Assembly: GCF_910594005.1 (NCBI RefSeq) | Contig: NC_057848.1 | Span: 137,650,155-137,714,154 of the forward strand | DNA: 64,000 bases | DNA from: Cervus elaphus | Taxonomy: Eukaryota; Chordata; Mammalia; Artiodactyla; Cervidae | Direction of reading: 5' to 3' | Part shown: piece by piece, positions 24,292 through 35,392 of the stretch | Position numbering within the stretch: the first letter of the stretch is position 1 | Layout of the letters: the number at the start of each line of letters is the position of its first letter | Translations under genes and position numbers: made by a program | The notes under the pieces: generated by a model | Told to the model about the DNA's origin: nothing | Seen by the model: only the letters and a program-made list of their open reading frames with translations | The model's database searches: none

Positions 24292-26375
24292 TCAATTTAG
24301 AAGACAAATTGAAGATAGTGGGGAAAACCACTAGACCATTCAGGTATGACCTAAATCAAATCCCTTATGATTATACAGTGGAAGTGAGAAATAGATTTAA
24401 GGGACTAGATCTGATAGACAGACTGCCTGATGAACTATGGGCAGAGGTTTATGACATTGTACAGGAGACAGGAATCAAGACCATCCCCAAGAAAAAGAAA
24501 TGCAAAAAAGCAAAATGGCTGTCTGAGGAGGCCTTACAAATAGCTGTGAAAAGAAGAGAAGCGAAAAGCAACGGAGAAAAGGAAAGATATACCCATTTGA
24601 ATGCAGAATTCCAAGGAATAGCAAGGAGAGATAAGAAAGCCTTCCTCAGTGATCAATGCAAAGAAATCGAGGAAAACAATAGAATGGGAAAGGCTAGAGA
24701 TCTCTTCATGAAAATTAGAGATACCAAGGGAACATTTCATGCAAAAATGGGCTCAATAAAGGACAGAAATGGTAGGGACCTAACATAAGCAGAAGATATT
24801 AAGAAGAGGTGGCAAGAATACACAGAAGAACTGTACAAAAAAGATCTTCACGACGCAGATAATCATGATGGTGTGATCACTCACCTAGAGCCAGACATCC
24901 TGGAATGAGAAGTTAAGTGGGCCTTAGGAAGCATCACTACGAACAAAGCTAGTGGAGGTGATGGAATTCCAGCTGAGCTATTTCAAATCCTAAAAGATGA
25001 TGCTGTGAAAGTGCTGCACTCAATATGACAGCAAATTTGGGAAACTCAGTAGTGGCCACAGGACTGGAAAAGGTCAGTTTTCATTCCAGTCCCAAAGAAA
25101 GGCAATGCCAAAGAATGCTCAAACTACCACACCATTGTACTCATCTCACACGCTAGGAAAGTAATGCTCAAAGTTCTCCAAGCCAGGCTTCAACAGTACG
25201 TGAACCATGAACTTCCAGATGTTCAAGCTGGTTTTAGAAAAGGCAGAGGAACTAGAGACCAAATTGCCAACATCTGCTGGATCATCGAAAAAGCAAGAGA
25301 GTTCCAGAAAAACGTCTGTTTCTGCTTTATTGACTATGCCAAAGCCTTTGAATGTGTCGATCACAATAAACTGTGGAAAATTCTGAAGGAGATGGGAATA
25401 CCAGACCACCTGACCTGCCTCTTGAGAAATCTGTATGCAGGTCAGGAAGCAACAGTTAGAACTGGACATGGAACAACAGACTGGTTACATCAAGGCCGTA
25501 TATTGTCACTCTGCTTATTTAACTTATATGCAGAGTACATCATGAGAAATACTGGGCTGGAGGAAGCACAAGCTGGAATCAAGATTGCCAGAGAAATATC
25601 AACAATCTCAGATATGCAGATGACACCACCTTTATGGCAGAAAGTGAAGAACTAAAGAGCCTCTTGATGAAAGTGAAAGAGGAGAGTGGAAAAGTTGACT
25701 TAAAGCTCAACATTGAGAAAACTAAGATCATGGCATCCAGTCCCATCACTTCATGGCAAATAGATGGGGAAACAGTGGAAACAGTGGCAGGCTTTATTTT
25801 TCTGGGCTCCAAAATCACTGCAGATGGTGAGTGCAGCCATGAAATTAAAAGACGCTTACTCCTTGGAAGGAAAGTTATGACCAACCTAGACAGCATATTA
25901 AAAAGCAGAGATATTACTTTGCCAACAAAGGTCCGTCTAGCCAAGGCTATGGTTTTTCCAGTGGTCATGTATGGATGTGAGAGTTGGACTGTAAAGAAAG
26001 CTGAGTGCTGAAGAATTGATGCTTTTGAACTGTGGTGTTGGAGAAGAGTCCCTTGGACTGCAAGGAGATCCAACCAGTCCATCCTAAAGATCGGTCCTGG
26101 GTGTTCATTGGAAGGACTGATGCTGAAGCTGAAACTCCAATACTTTGGCCACCTGATGCAAAGAGCTGCCTCATTTGAAAAGACCCTGATGCTGGGAAAG
26201 ATTGAGGGCAGGAGGAAAAGGGAGTGACAGAGGATGAGATGGTTGGATGGCATCACCGACTCAATGGACATGGCTTTGGGTAGATTCCGACAGTTGGTGA
26301 TGGACAGGGAGGCCTGGCATGCTGCAGTTCATGGGGTTGCAGAGTTGGACACGACTGAGCGACTGAACTGAACTG
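24292..26375 (+). mobile_element. BovB LINE, 2.1 kb, 5'-truncated
   Basis: The longest BovB in the window. It covers the end of the endonuclease-RT linker, the RTE-type reverse transcriptase and the 3' end with the CTGAACTGAACTGAA tail. Broken by TAA at about 24786, TGA at 24906 and TGA at 25026, plus later frame changes. The readable RT part (about 25164-25655) includes the CFIDYAKAF box with the first catalytic Asp. A target duplication with one mismatch flanks it: AATCAGGTGTTCT (24279-24291) and AATCAAGTGTTCT (26376-26388). Confidence 0.95.
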
Positions 26376-26388
26376 AATCAAGTGTTCT

Positions 26389-26805
26389 ACGAATTGTAGC
26401 TGAAAGCACCCTGATAGAGTTTCTCATGAATCCAAGGAGGTGAACTGAAGAATGTGTAGAAATCCCTTCATTATTTTGATGGTTATCATGATAAATAATA
26501 CACATCTTTTTAGTACTAAATTTAATACTAATCTTTTTAGTACTTTGAAATTGTAAAAGCATTTCACCTTGATGACACACTTTGTATAAAGGTAGATAAT
26601 TTACTTCTTGAAGGTAGAATACTTACAAAGTCACATTACATTTTTAAAATAAATAAATAGTTTCTCATCTCTTGAATCAAGCTGGAAATGAGAGAAGCCA
26701 AGTGATTTGTGTGTGAACAACTCTCATTTCAAAAGGGAAAAAGCAGACTGTAAGTACACATGAGAAGATATTCCATCAGTGAAAAAACTGTCTAGAGTAG
26801 TAATT
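26389..26805. other. single-copy-looking DNA, no gene seen
   Basis: AT-rich, no recognised repeat or gene. Confidence 0.35.
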
Positions 26806-26809
26806 CTCA

Positions 26810-27060
26810 ACAGGGTGGGATACACTGGGAGAATGGGACCGACATACAGACACCACTAAATATAAAATAGGTAACTGATAAGGACCTACTGTATAGCACA
26901 GTGAATTATACTCCATACTCTGTAATGGCCTAAATGGGGAAAGAAACCGAAAAAGAGTGCATACATGTATATACAATATAAAAGATTCACTTTGTTGTTC
27001 ACCTGAAACTAACACAACATTGTAAGTCAATTATATACCTCCAATAAAAATTCAAGAAAA
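26810..27060 (+). mobile_element. bovine-type L1 3' end
   Basis: CTACTGTATAGCACAGTGAA to AACACAACATTGTAAGTCAA and an A-rich tail. Confidence 0.8.
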
Positions 27061-27064
27061 AATA

Positions 27065-28514
27065 ATACTTCCCCTCACTCTCAATTACAAAGGAGGTCTT
27101 TTAAGGTCACCTCCCACATGATGGCGGTTGAATTTTTAACACTTGTTCAAGGTAGGGACTGGGGGGGGGTGGTAATGACAAAGTTACTTTAAATACAGTG
27201 ACACTTTTAATAAGTCTTGTTCTATCACTCACAACAGCATCCTCAAAGGTGTGAAAAACAATTGTACAAATGTGTGCCAGACATCTCTGAGTAGTGTCAA
27301 ACATCCCTCGTCAGTGGAGAGGAGCGCAATACTTCTGCAATTGGTGGAGGTCTGCAGCTCTCCAGCTGAGCACTGTTGTGCTAAAAAATTCTGCCGCTCT
27401 ACTTCAGAAGGTCACCTTGTCGGGAGAAGGCCAGAAACACCAGAGCAGCAGTTTCCTCTGCAGTGGACAGGGCGGAGGGGTGAGGCGGGAGGCGGAGGGG
27501 GTGGTGATGGTGGTGGGGTGAGGATAGTCCTGTAGCCCCACTCCAAAATAGAATTTCTAAATCCTATTTTGTTTCTTCAGTACCATTGCTCCTGAGAACC
27601 TGATTCATTAACTGTCAAATTTAGGTAATTAAAATAGGAAGCTGAGTGATAAGAAATGAAACCAGTATGCATAATGCAGATGTCTATGGAGGAAGATATT
27701 CCCAGGGCTCGAGCAAGCAGGCTAATCAGTAACTTCAATCAGGAACTCATCATTTGGAGACAGACAACTAATTCAGGACAGGAGGCAGGGAGGGAGCAGA
27801 AGCACAGGCAGAATCTCAAAATCTCTCTGGATGAATCTCTTGTTGGGAGGAGGCAGATGCTGAAACCTCACACAGGGGAGTCTGGGTGAGAAGTTTTTTG
27901 AAAAAACCCACTGCAAAGAGATGCTGCTGCATCCTGCTGTATACTCCTCAGGGATGCTCTGGGTACAAGACCCGGCTTAAAACAGCACTGTTTTAGATCT
28001 CCTTGGTCTAGATCTCCAGAGCATTTCTAGAGAAATGACCACACAGAGAGACATAAGGCATCCCCTTAGGTAGGCTTCTGCAGTGGACACACACATTCTT
28101 AGCAGGTTAGAGGCTTAGTCTGATGGGGTTTCTTGTGCCCCAGGCAAGAAGGGATTGGGAATATTTCTGAATTCCCAGCTCTTTTCATGTCATATGCTGA
28201 CATGAAGTGCCTTTTTTGAAAAAAGAAAAAAGGCTCAAAACATCACTCATTATAGTGTTTAGAGTTGGTATTTCTGAGCTCTTTCCCAGTTGGAAAGTTG
28301 TTCACAGAGAATACAGTCTCCTGGAATGGGGCACCTGGAAAAATGTGGTCATGGAGGAATAATATATACCGTACTTCCCTCACCTGCTTCCAAATCTTTA
28401 GAAACTTGGGCCTAAAAACTGTAAAATGAACTATCACAGTGGGACGGGAGCAGGGTATGAACTACATGTTCATGTATTAAGCAGACAACCCTTGATGGTT
28501 AAGATGGGGATCCA
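27065..28514. other. single-copy-looking DNA, no gene seen
   Basis: Contains a G-rich stretch at 27460-27530 (GGCGGGAGGCGGAGGGGG type). No protein or RNA gene supported on either strand. Confidence 0.35.
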
Positions 28515-29012
28515 TGAAAAAGCATCACCCATAGTTTGCATATTACAAAGCAGAGACATTACTTTGCCGACAAAAGTTCCTATAGTCAAACCTGTGGTTT
28601 TTCCAATAGTCATGTATGGATGTAACAGACCATAAAGAAGGCTGAGTGCTGAAGAACTGATGCTTTCCAACTGTGGTGCTGGAGAAGACTCTTGAGAGTT
28701 CCTTGGACTTCAATGTGATCAAGCCTAAAGAAATCAACCCTGAATATTCATTGGAAGGACTGATGCTGAAACTGAAGCTCCAATACTTTGGCCATCTGAT
28801 GTGAAGAGATGGTTTATTAGAAAAGACCCTGATGCTGGGAAAGATTGAAGGCAAGAGAAGGGAGAAGCAGAGGATGAGATGGTTAGAAAGCATCACCAAC
28901 TCAATGGACTTGAATTTGAGCAAATTCTGGGAGACAGTGGAGGACAGAGGAGCCTGGTGAGATGCAGTACACGGGGTCACAAAGAGTCAGATGTAACTTA
29001 CCAACTGAACAA
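28515..29012 (+). mobile_element. diverged BovB 3' fragment
   Basis: BovB sense sequence from GCATATTACAAAGCAGAGAC to a degraded tail at GAACAACACAG. More diverged than the other copies, hence older. Confidence 0.85.
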
Positions 29013-29837
29013 CACAGTTTGCCAGTAAACATCCCAAATTTATGCTGTTAAGCTATTAGTACTGATAAAATGCATGTTTTCTTCAAATAGATTTTCAAAG
29101 TCTGCTCCAGTTTTCCCAGCTTTCATAGGGAAGTTAAAATTTCATCATAACTTTAAATAAAGAGAACTCATAGAAGAGAACTGAGTAGATTCACATTATT
29201 AAGGAAGGTTTCTGGAAACATATGAATTGATTTAATTGTTAAATGGAATATGAACTCTAGATTAGATACCAGTTTCATAATCACATTGAATTTCCAGAAT
29301 TTGATCACTGTTCTATGGCTAGGTAAGAAAATGACTTTGTTCAGTGTGTAAGAGAATACACAGTGAAGTGTTTAGGAATAAAAGGGAAAAAGAGTGAAAG
29401 TAAGAATTATAAAGTAAACATGACAAAATATTAATACATGAAACTGAGTGAAGGATAAAGGAATTCCTTGCACTATTCCTAAGGCTCTTCTATTAGCTTG
29501 AAATTATTTCAAAATAAAACATTTACAAATACGATATGAAATAATTTTAGAATGACCTACTTAAACACTACTCTTGTTGCCCTTCTGTTTTCTCAAGGGG
29601 TTGACTTAACACCAAGAGATCTCTTCCGAAAGACTTGTCCTATAGCTAAGTCTTTCCAAACTGCAAGGCCACCTTCAGAGGCAAAGAAATGATTGCAACA
29701 ATCCTTGTCTAGTTCATGCTCCAAAAATGACCCCTTTAATAACTGATTGTTTTGGTTTTTAGATTCCACATATAAGTAAAATAATACAGTATTTATCTTT
29801 CTTAAAATAAACAAAAAAAACCCCTCATAGATTTAGA
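29013..29837. other. AT-rich DNA with old L1 scraps
   Basis: About 29400-29530 looks like a sense L1 tail and 29740-29810 like a reverse L1 scrap. No gene. Confidence 0.35.
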
Positions 29838-30142
29838 GGGCTTCCCTGGTGGCTCTAGGAGTTGGTGATGGACAGGGAGGCCTGGAGTCCTGCGGTTCAT
29901 GGGGTCGCAAAGAGTTGGACACGACTGAGCGACTGAACTGAACTGAACTGGTGGCTCAGATGGTAAAAGCGTCTGCCCGCAATGTGGGAGACCTGGGTTC
30001 GATCCCTGGGTCAGGAAGAACCCCTGGAGAATGAATGGCAACCCACTCCAGTGCTCTTGCTTGGAAAATTTCATGGATGGAAGAGCCTGGTGGGCTATGG
30101 TCCATGGGGTCGCGAAGAGTCGGACACGACTGAGCAACTTCA
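29838..30142 (+). mobile_element. Bov-tA SINE split by a BovB tip
   Basis: Head GGGCTTCCCTGGTGGCT at 29838-29854 resumes at about 29957 after a 93-bp BovB tip plus target duplication. The rest is a normal Bov-tA ending CGGACACGACTGAGCAACTT. Confidence 0.92.
29855..29947 (+). mobile_element. 93-bp BovB 3' tip inserted in the Bov-tA head
   Basis: Sense BovB from GGAGTTGGTGATGGACAGG to the GACTGAACTGAACTGAA end. Exact 9-bp target duplication CTGGTGGCT at 29846-29854 and 29948-29956. Confidence 0.92.
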
Positions 30143-30149
30143 CATAGAT

Positions 30150-30475
30150 ATAGATAATAGATTAGTGGTTACCAGTTGGGGGTGGGTGGGTAAAATCCAT
30201 GGAGGGGATCAAGAGGCACAAATTTCTAGTCCTAAATAAGTCACAGGATACAATAAACAGCATGATGACCAGAGTCAACAATACTGTACTGCATATTTCA
30301 AAGTTGCTAAGAGAGTAAATCTTAAAAACTCATCACAAGAAAAAAGTTTTGTAATTTTGTATGGTGACAGATGATAAGCAGAATTATTGGTTATCATTTT
30401 GCAATGTATACAAATACTGAATCATTATACTTGTACATCTGAACCTAATATGTCAAGTATACCTCAATAAAAAAA
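30150..30475 (+). mobile_element. old L1 3' end
   Basis: Sense L1 3'-UTR wording from about 30150 to CTCAATAAAAAAAATAA at 30463. Same family as 783-1032. Confidence 0.65.
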
Positions 30476-30892
30476 ATAATGCATTTTGACATGTAGAAAA
30501 AACCTGATTTTTTTTCTAATCACAGATCATCATTTACAATTTAACTATTTGCTTATGTAACTATTAAGTCACTCATTTGATATCTTATATTTCTGGATCA
30601 GTATACCACTTATGTTTGAGCAGAGTTTTAGGATTTAGCAGTGTAGCTTTAAAAAATGGGATAAAGGTTTATAAAACAATCAGAGGAATTTTATGGGCTG
30701 TTGGTGTCTTGCCAGGCAGAGTACTAACACTCAAATTTCTCATCCTACAAACAAAATTTCCAGATGAGATTACAAAATCATAATTAATCACAAAAAAACC
30801 AGTTTCAATTTTGTTTCTAAAATAGTCCCTGAAGTAAAAAAGTCATGCAAGGACTCTAAGGAATGAAAAGCAAGGAGAAATTGAAAAATTAA

Positions 30893-30926
30893 TTTATTAT
30901 ATGAAGAAACATAAACAATATTTATT
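30893..30926 (-). promoter_or_regulatory. candidate distal poly(A) signals for XK
   Basis: Two AATAAA hexamers on the minus strand at 30921-30926 and 30893-30898 (seen as TTTATT on the plus strand), with repeat-type DNA starting soon beyond them. Confidence 0.45.
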
Positions 30927-31075
30927 AGAGTGAATGGCTGCTGAGAAGCAGCCTGCAAAAGCTCTCATCCACAATGTACAGGCTGAGAAGTACTGATACA
31001 TACACTCATAACCATAGCACTAATGTTCTAAGGAGGCTTCCAAGGAAATGTTGCATTTGACAATCAATTTTAAAG

Positions 31076-31081
31076 TTTATT
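31076..31081 (-). promoter_or_regulatory. candidate poly(A) signal for XK
   Basis: AATAAA on the minus strand inside the proposed 3' UTR. Use unknown. Confidence 0.3.
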
Positions 31082-31524
31082 TTTCCCATTTACAAGGCTG
31101 AAAAGATTATATCCACATTCAGTTAAAGTCTAGCAGGATCAGGCATTCAAATTGTAAAGCAAAATTAACAAAAGATGCTGTTATATCCTTTATAAAACAT
31201 GACAGATACAAAAATGATAAGCTCATCTTCTATCAAAAGCAATTTCTCAAATTTCAGTGGGTCTTTTTCCTCCAAGTACTATATGCTTGAGTGCTAATTT
31301 TTTAAGTAACTGATGGTAAGGGAAAGAACAACTGCTGAGTTCTCTCCAAGAGTAAAGACCATTTACACTTGTCCTTCCATAAGGTCAAAGGCCGACATAT
31401 TCCCTGAAGACACTCATGTGAATGATGTTACTTGTTTCTTTTCTAACAGTAAAACAAAAACAATAACCTGTTTCGGGATTTGAGTAACTATAAAAACAAC
31501 TTCTTTAAACATGCATGGCACTTT

Positions 31525-31690
31525 AAAAACATTTTCAAAGCATTTTCACAGCTATTATTTAAATTTGTTCTGCTGACAACCTTGTGAGGTAGGCGGGACA
31601 AGAATATCATGCAAATCTGATGGGTGAGGAAACTGAGGCAGAGAGCAAGTAAGTAATTTGCTGTGTTATCAAGTTGATGCCAACCTCTAT
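31525..31690 (-). repeat. MIR SINE within the proposed XK 3' UTR
   Basis: Reverse-strand MIR: CCTTGTGAGGTAGG, then ATGGGTGAGGAAACTGAGG, CAGAGAGCAAGTAAG. In antisense to the window it reads forward in the XK transcript. Confidence 0.75.
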
Positions 31691-32983
31691 ACTGCACTGT
31701 CTCCAGGAATGAAGAAAGTCTAAACATGTTTCATGACCTTGTTTCAATATATTTGGAGGAAATACTTCACTTCCATCCAGTCAAATGATAGTGACTCAGT
31801 TGGTGCATCTCTTATGACAAGTTAAGGCATGTAATTAATTAGACAAAGCACTGAGAGTTTTAAAAATTGGAGTTATAACTGAAAAAGACGTTCTAACTCT
31901 CAAGATAGGAGGAGATTTGCTGGTCTGTTTGTCTTTAGGGTAACCTAGTTCTGTATAATTTTGCTTTTTCAGAGGTATAATATAAATTATTAAAAAAAAA
32001 TTTCTCAGTTCACTAGGATTTAAATTTTTGCCATGAAAAAAACAGTGGTTTCTTTCCCCAAAGTGACTAGATGTATATGGTCCCAAAGTGGGGGTATCTG
32101 CATATGAAGAGTTAAAGATAACAAAATGTCCAATTTAGTTACCAAACCTTATAAATATCCTTATAAATGTGGCTTAAAATTGGGCTTTGGGAGTGTGACA
32201 GACCATCACTGTTAGTTTGATTTGGGGTCACTCAATATGCTTGCCTACATGCTACATTAAAATGATTTTAAATGTATTTGAAGGCCCAGATTTTGTAATG
32301 GTTCTTGAGACAGGCTTCCAAATGAAGGCTGGGGAAGTGCCAGTCTCTCCATCCTGGTCTAATTCTGACCACAACTCCTGCACAAACTCACCATTTTAAC
32401 CTGTTCCCTGACAAACTAGCTATTAGAAACTGGATGGTTCAGAAAGTTCAGCCATTAGGGTCCTAAGACTGTCAACCCTGACTGGCCTGCAATGTCCAGC
32501 TTTGCCAGTGACAGGTCACCTGCTCCCAGATATTTCATTATCAAGGTTTTTATGGTAGAAATCATGGCACTAGATCCAGGCATTTTCCCTGGACAACTGA
32601 GGAGATTCTACAGATCCTTTTATGAAAGAAACAGGGTTCCAAATTAAAGGAGAAATTATACTGAAGATAGGAGAGTATAAGAGGATAAAATTGAAGTTCT
32701 TATTCAAATTAACTCATAATCGTACCAAATCAAGGTACATTCAGTTAAAGATAAAAATCTTCTGGTCATGCCATCTCTTTGTAAAATTTAAGTTTCTGAA
32801 GTCTGTATCTAACTGAAGGGGGGGAACTCTGCTCCTTCAAATAATGAAAATTAAAATGCCCTATATACCTGTGCTAGGTGAGAAATCTCTATGGAGTTTT
32901 CTAGAAGAACTTAAGTTAACCAAGGTAACTTTTGTCTGAAACTTTCCTGACAGGCAAGGAAGAGGTGGAATAAAGACTTGAGT

Positions 32984-32989
32984 TTTATT
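32984..32989 (-). promoter_or_regulatory. candidate proximal poly(A) signal for XK
   Basis: AATAAA on the minus strand about 0.9 kb after the stop codon. It could give a short 3' UTR form. Confidence 0.3.
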
Positions 32990-33895
32990 TTCTTCTTTCT
33001 TAAGACAAATCCTAGCCAATTCTACTAGGAATTTCCAAAACTGTAGGACGGGACTGAATCTTGAAGAGGTTAAGCCTACCTTCTAGCAGATTCACATCTT
33101 CAACCATCACAAGAAGGTAAGAATTCTGCTTATAAAAGCCAAAATCATTTTGATATTTTAACAACCCCTTTGATCCAGAGTTTCTCCAACATATTGAAGG
33201 AACACAACTTTTCTAAAACTCTACAGCTTCCGTAACCAAACTGAGAATTTAATTTTGCATCCATGGATTCTTAAGAATACAGTATGCAAATCCAGACTTT
33301 TGAGTCAATGAGAAATAGGAGGCCAAGGTTGCTACTGTTGGTTATGTACAAAGAGCCCTAATGAGATGAAAATGGAACATTTGTCTATTCAAAAATCAAA
33401 CTGAATAGCCTTCTCTGAGAACTCTGACAGGAATGATGTGGCTGATGGCAAAAAACCCCAGTGACCATTTCTGGTCATCAGACAGCTCTTAGGTGAGAAC
33501 TCTTCTCAGGGATAATAAAACATTAGGCTAACTAAACCAGCAGTCCAGAAAACTAGAACGCAAGAAATCCCCTGTCCTCATTCTAAGTGACGGCTCTCAA
33601 TAGCCAACTCAGATATCATGGGTACTTTGTCAATGACAAGGCCAGTGACATATGGGAGAACATGGTCAACTGTGAATGGTGGTGCTTTAGGCTGCTGCTG
33701 CAACACTCACGGGTTCCCCTGACTTCTCTCCACGGTTCCCACTCATCTGCCCAAGAGCTCTCTAAAGGGAGCAACTCACAAGGAGCTGAGAGCTAAATTC
33801 CTGCTTTGTTAATTGTGCAGGGCCCATCAGTTGCATGAAGAACAGGGATCAACCCAGCAAACACTACATCTGGGCCTCAAGAGACTCAGGTCCCA

Positions 33896-34722
33896 TTAGG
33901 CAGAAGAGAGCTCATCAGTATTCAAGATCTGGCTGGGCATGGAACTTATTTTACTGCTAGAAGGGGTCTCCTCTCTGTCTGCGGGTGACCTTAGGTCTGT
34001 CTTTTCTGCAGACTCGCAGGATTCCTGCCGCCTGCGGTGACAGCAGGCACACTTTAACCACTCCTGAAAGCTTTCAGAAGCACTGGAGGAAAAGAGCTTT
34101 TTGCAAGGGTGGAAGAACTGATAGAACACAACCATGAACAGAACGGCTGTGCAGTACCCAATGAGCAACTGCAACATCAGCAGGGGTGCGCACACATACA
34201 TATAGATGTCAGTCTTGTAAAGATACCACATGAGGAGGAGGAAGGCGTTCTCGATGAACCTCACCATGTAGTACACCAGGAGCCGGTACCAGTTCTGAGA
34301 CTTGCTGATGAGGTCGGGGTTGTTGATTTTCAGCTGCACCGCCGACCAGCAGAACATGTTGATCCCGGCGTAGAGGAGGGTGAGGAAGCACAGCACAATG
34401 GTGGTGCCCAGCCGACTGAAGGCCTTCTCAAAGTTCTCAGGGAAGGGGGAGCCACTGCACCAGAAGAGGATCCAGGGGTAGAAGAGGAAGCCGAGGAAGT
34501 TGATGAGTATGTCTATGACCACCCAGGCCTTCAGGACAGAGGTAAAGAGGACCAGGACAATGACTCGGGTGACAATCTCAAAGCTCCTCCAGAGGAAGAT
34601 ACAGACATAGGCCAGGGGCTTCACCTTGACATCATATTCATCATATTTGATCTTGATGGCTAGGATGTTACAGCGCAAGGCTCCGTACACAATGGACAAT
34701 AGGGAGAGGACCATGAATATAC
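33896..34722 (-). CDS. XK: XK membrane protein, last coding exon (exon 3)
   Basis: Partial coding sequence: 827 nt giving two bases of a split codon, 274 residues and a TAA stop. It matches XK, the founding member of the XK-related multipass membrane proteins. Known for the family: XK is linked by a disulfide to the Kell glycoprotein on red cells, binds VPS13A and takes part in phospholipid scrambling; loss causes McLeod syndrome. Seen here: several strongly hydrophobic segments (starting at SIVYGALRCNILAI and continuing through VCIFLWRSFEIV, FLGFLFYPWILFW, TIVLCFLTLLYAG, FIENAFLLLMWYLY and LQLLIGYCTAVLFMVVFY) and a polar Cys/Arg/Ser-rich tail. The Cys in MYVCAP (codon 34190-34192) is 98th from the end, which equals residue 347 in a 444-residue protein, the Kell-bonding cysteine in human XK. 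The frame is intact. Exons 1 and 2 (about 170 residues) were not found in the window and should lie beyond its right edge. Confidence 0.95.
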
Positions 34723-34745
34723 CTGAGGAGAGAAGAGAAAGAGTG
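34723..34745 (-). promoter_or_regulatory. XK: splice acceptor of XK exon 3
   Basis: On the minus strand a pyrimidine tract TTTCTCTTCTCTCCTCAG ends exactly where similarity to XK begins. The intron interrupts a codon after its first base (exon starts GT ATA TTC ATG). The frame upstream of it is intronic. Confidence 0.9.
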
Positions 34746-35066
34746 CTCTCAAGTCTCACCTCCACCAAGAATCCTCCTGTGGCAGCCATGGTCACTCCCT
34801 TACCCACATTCCTTGGACCCTTCTGTTTTATGTGCACAGGTAGACTTCTGGCTGTCAGGGTCACTTACTGTGCCTGAGGGCTTTTTTTCAGGGTTGCAGA
34901 AGTCTGCTGTGCCCAGGTGCCAGGCGGGCAGAAGTGCCCCGGAATTAATACCCCTGGGAGAACCCTTCAATACCCCAACCCTAGCCCTGAGAAGAGCTGG
35001 AATATAACAAACCAAATTTCCCTACCCTTTGGGTAGAATAACTCGGAGGTGTGTGTTCTGTACTCT
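34746..35066. other. XK intron 2, single-copy-looking DNA
   Basis: No gene or repeat seen. An open frame continues from the exon by chance. Confidence 0.5.
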
Positions 35067-35146
35067 TGAGGTTGGCCAAAAAGTTCCTTTGTGTTTTTCC
35101 ATAGCATTTTAAGGAAACACCAAGTGAACTTTCTGGCTAACTCAGT
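35067..35146. mobile_element. mariner-type miniature inverted-repeat element
   Basis: About 80 bp forming an imperfect palindrome: GAGGTTGGCCAAAAAGTTC on the left and GAACTTTCTGGCTAACTCA on the right pair with few mismatches. The wording matches the ends of mammalian mariner elements, including the one known from ruminants. TA lies near both ends. Confidence 0.75.
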
Positions 35147-35386
35147 ATTTATCAATCAGTGCTTCCTCACAGGATTATTTTCTAGTCACCCACAGAAACT
35201 GTTGTCTAATAATGCTCCTTTTATTGGCCACTTTCTCTTCCCTGTCTCACTACCCTTCTCCCATGGTTCTTACACCTTCCTCTAGAAAGACCTGTGCTCA
35301 GATTCCTTGTCTTGGTCTACTTCACGGTCAACTGAAACTAAAACACCTTTGGACCCCATCTTGCTCTGTCTGAATATGGAGAGTCC
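35147..35386. other. XK intron 2, no feature seen
   Basis: Single-copy-looking pyrimidine-rich DNA. Confidence 0.4.
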
Positions 35387-35392
35387 TTTACA

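Larger units (their letters stand above)
30893..33895 (-). other. XK: probable XK 3' untranslated region
   Basis: About 3 kb directly downstream of the XK stop codon that lacks any Bov SINE, BovB or L1 insertion, unlike the DNA on either side. That is expected for a conserved 3' UTR. Established knowledge: XK mRNA in mammals has a very long 3' UTR of several kb. The end is set by the last AATAAA signals on the minus strand (30893-30898 and 30921-30926). The boundary is inferred, not observed. A MIR lies within at about 31525-31690. Confidence 0.6.

Noticed and set aside
25164..25655. Reverse transcriptase-like plus-strand protein as a domesticated gene
   Set aside because: Part of a BovB copy with stops on both sides and a normal target duplication; no sign of preserved full reading frame.
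34109..34663. 184-codon plus-strand open frame opposite XK exon 3
   Set aside because: It is the antisense shadow of a highly conserved coding exon; composition and position are fully explained by XK.
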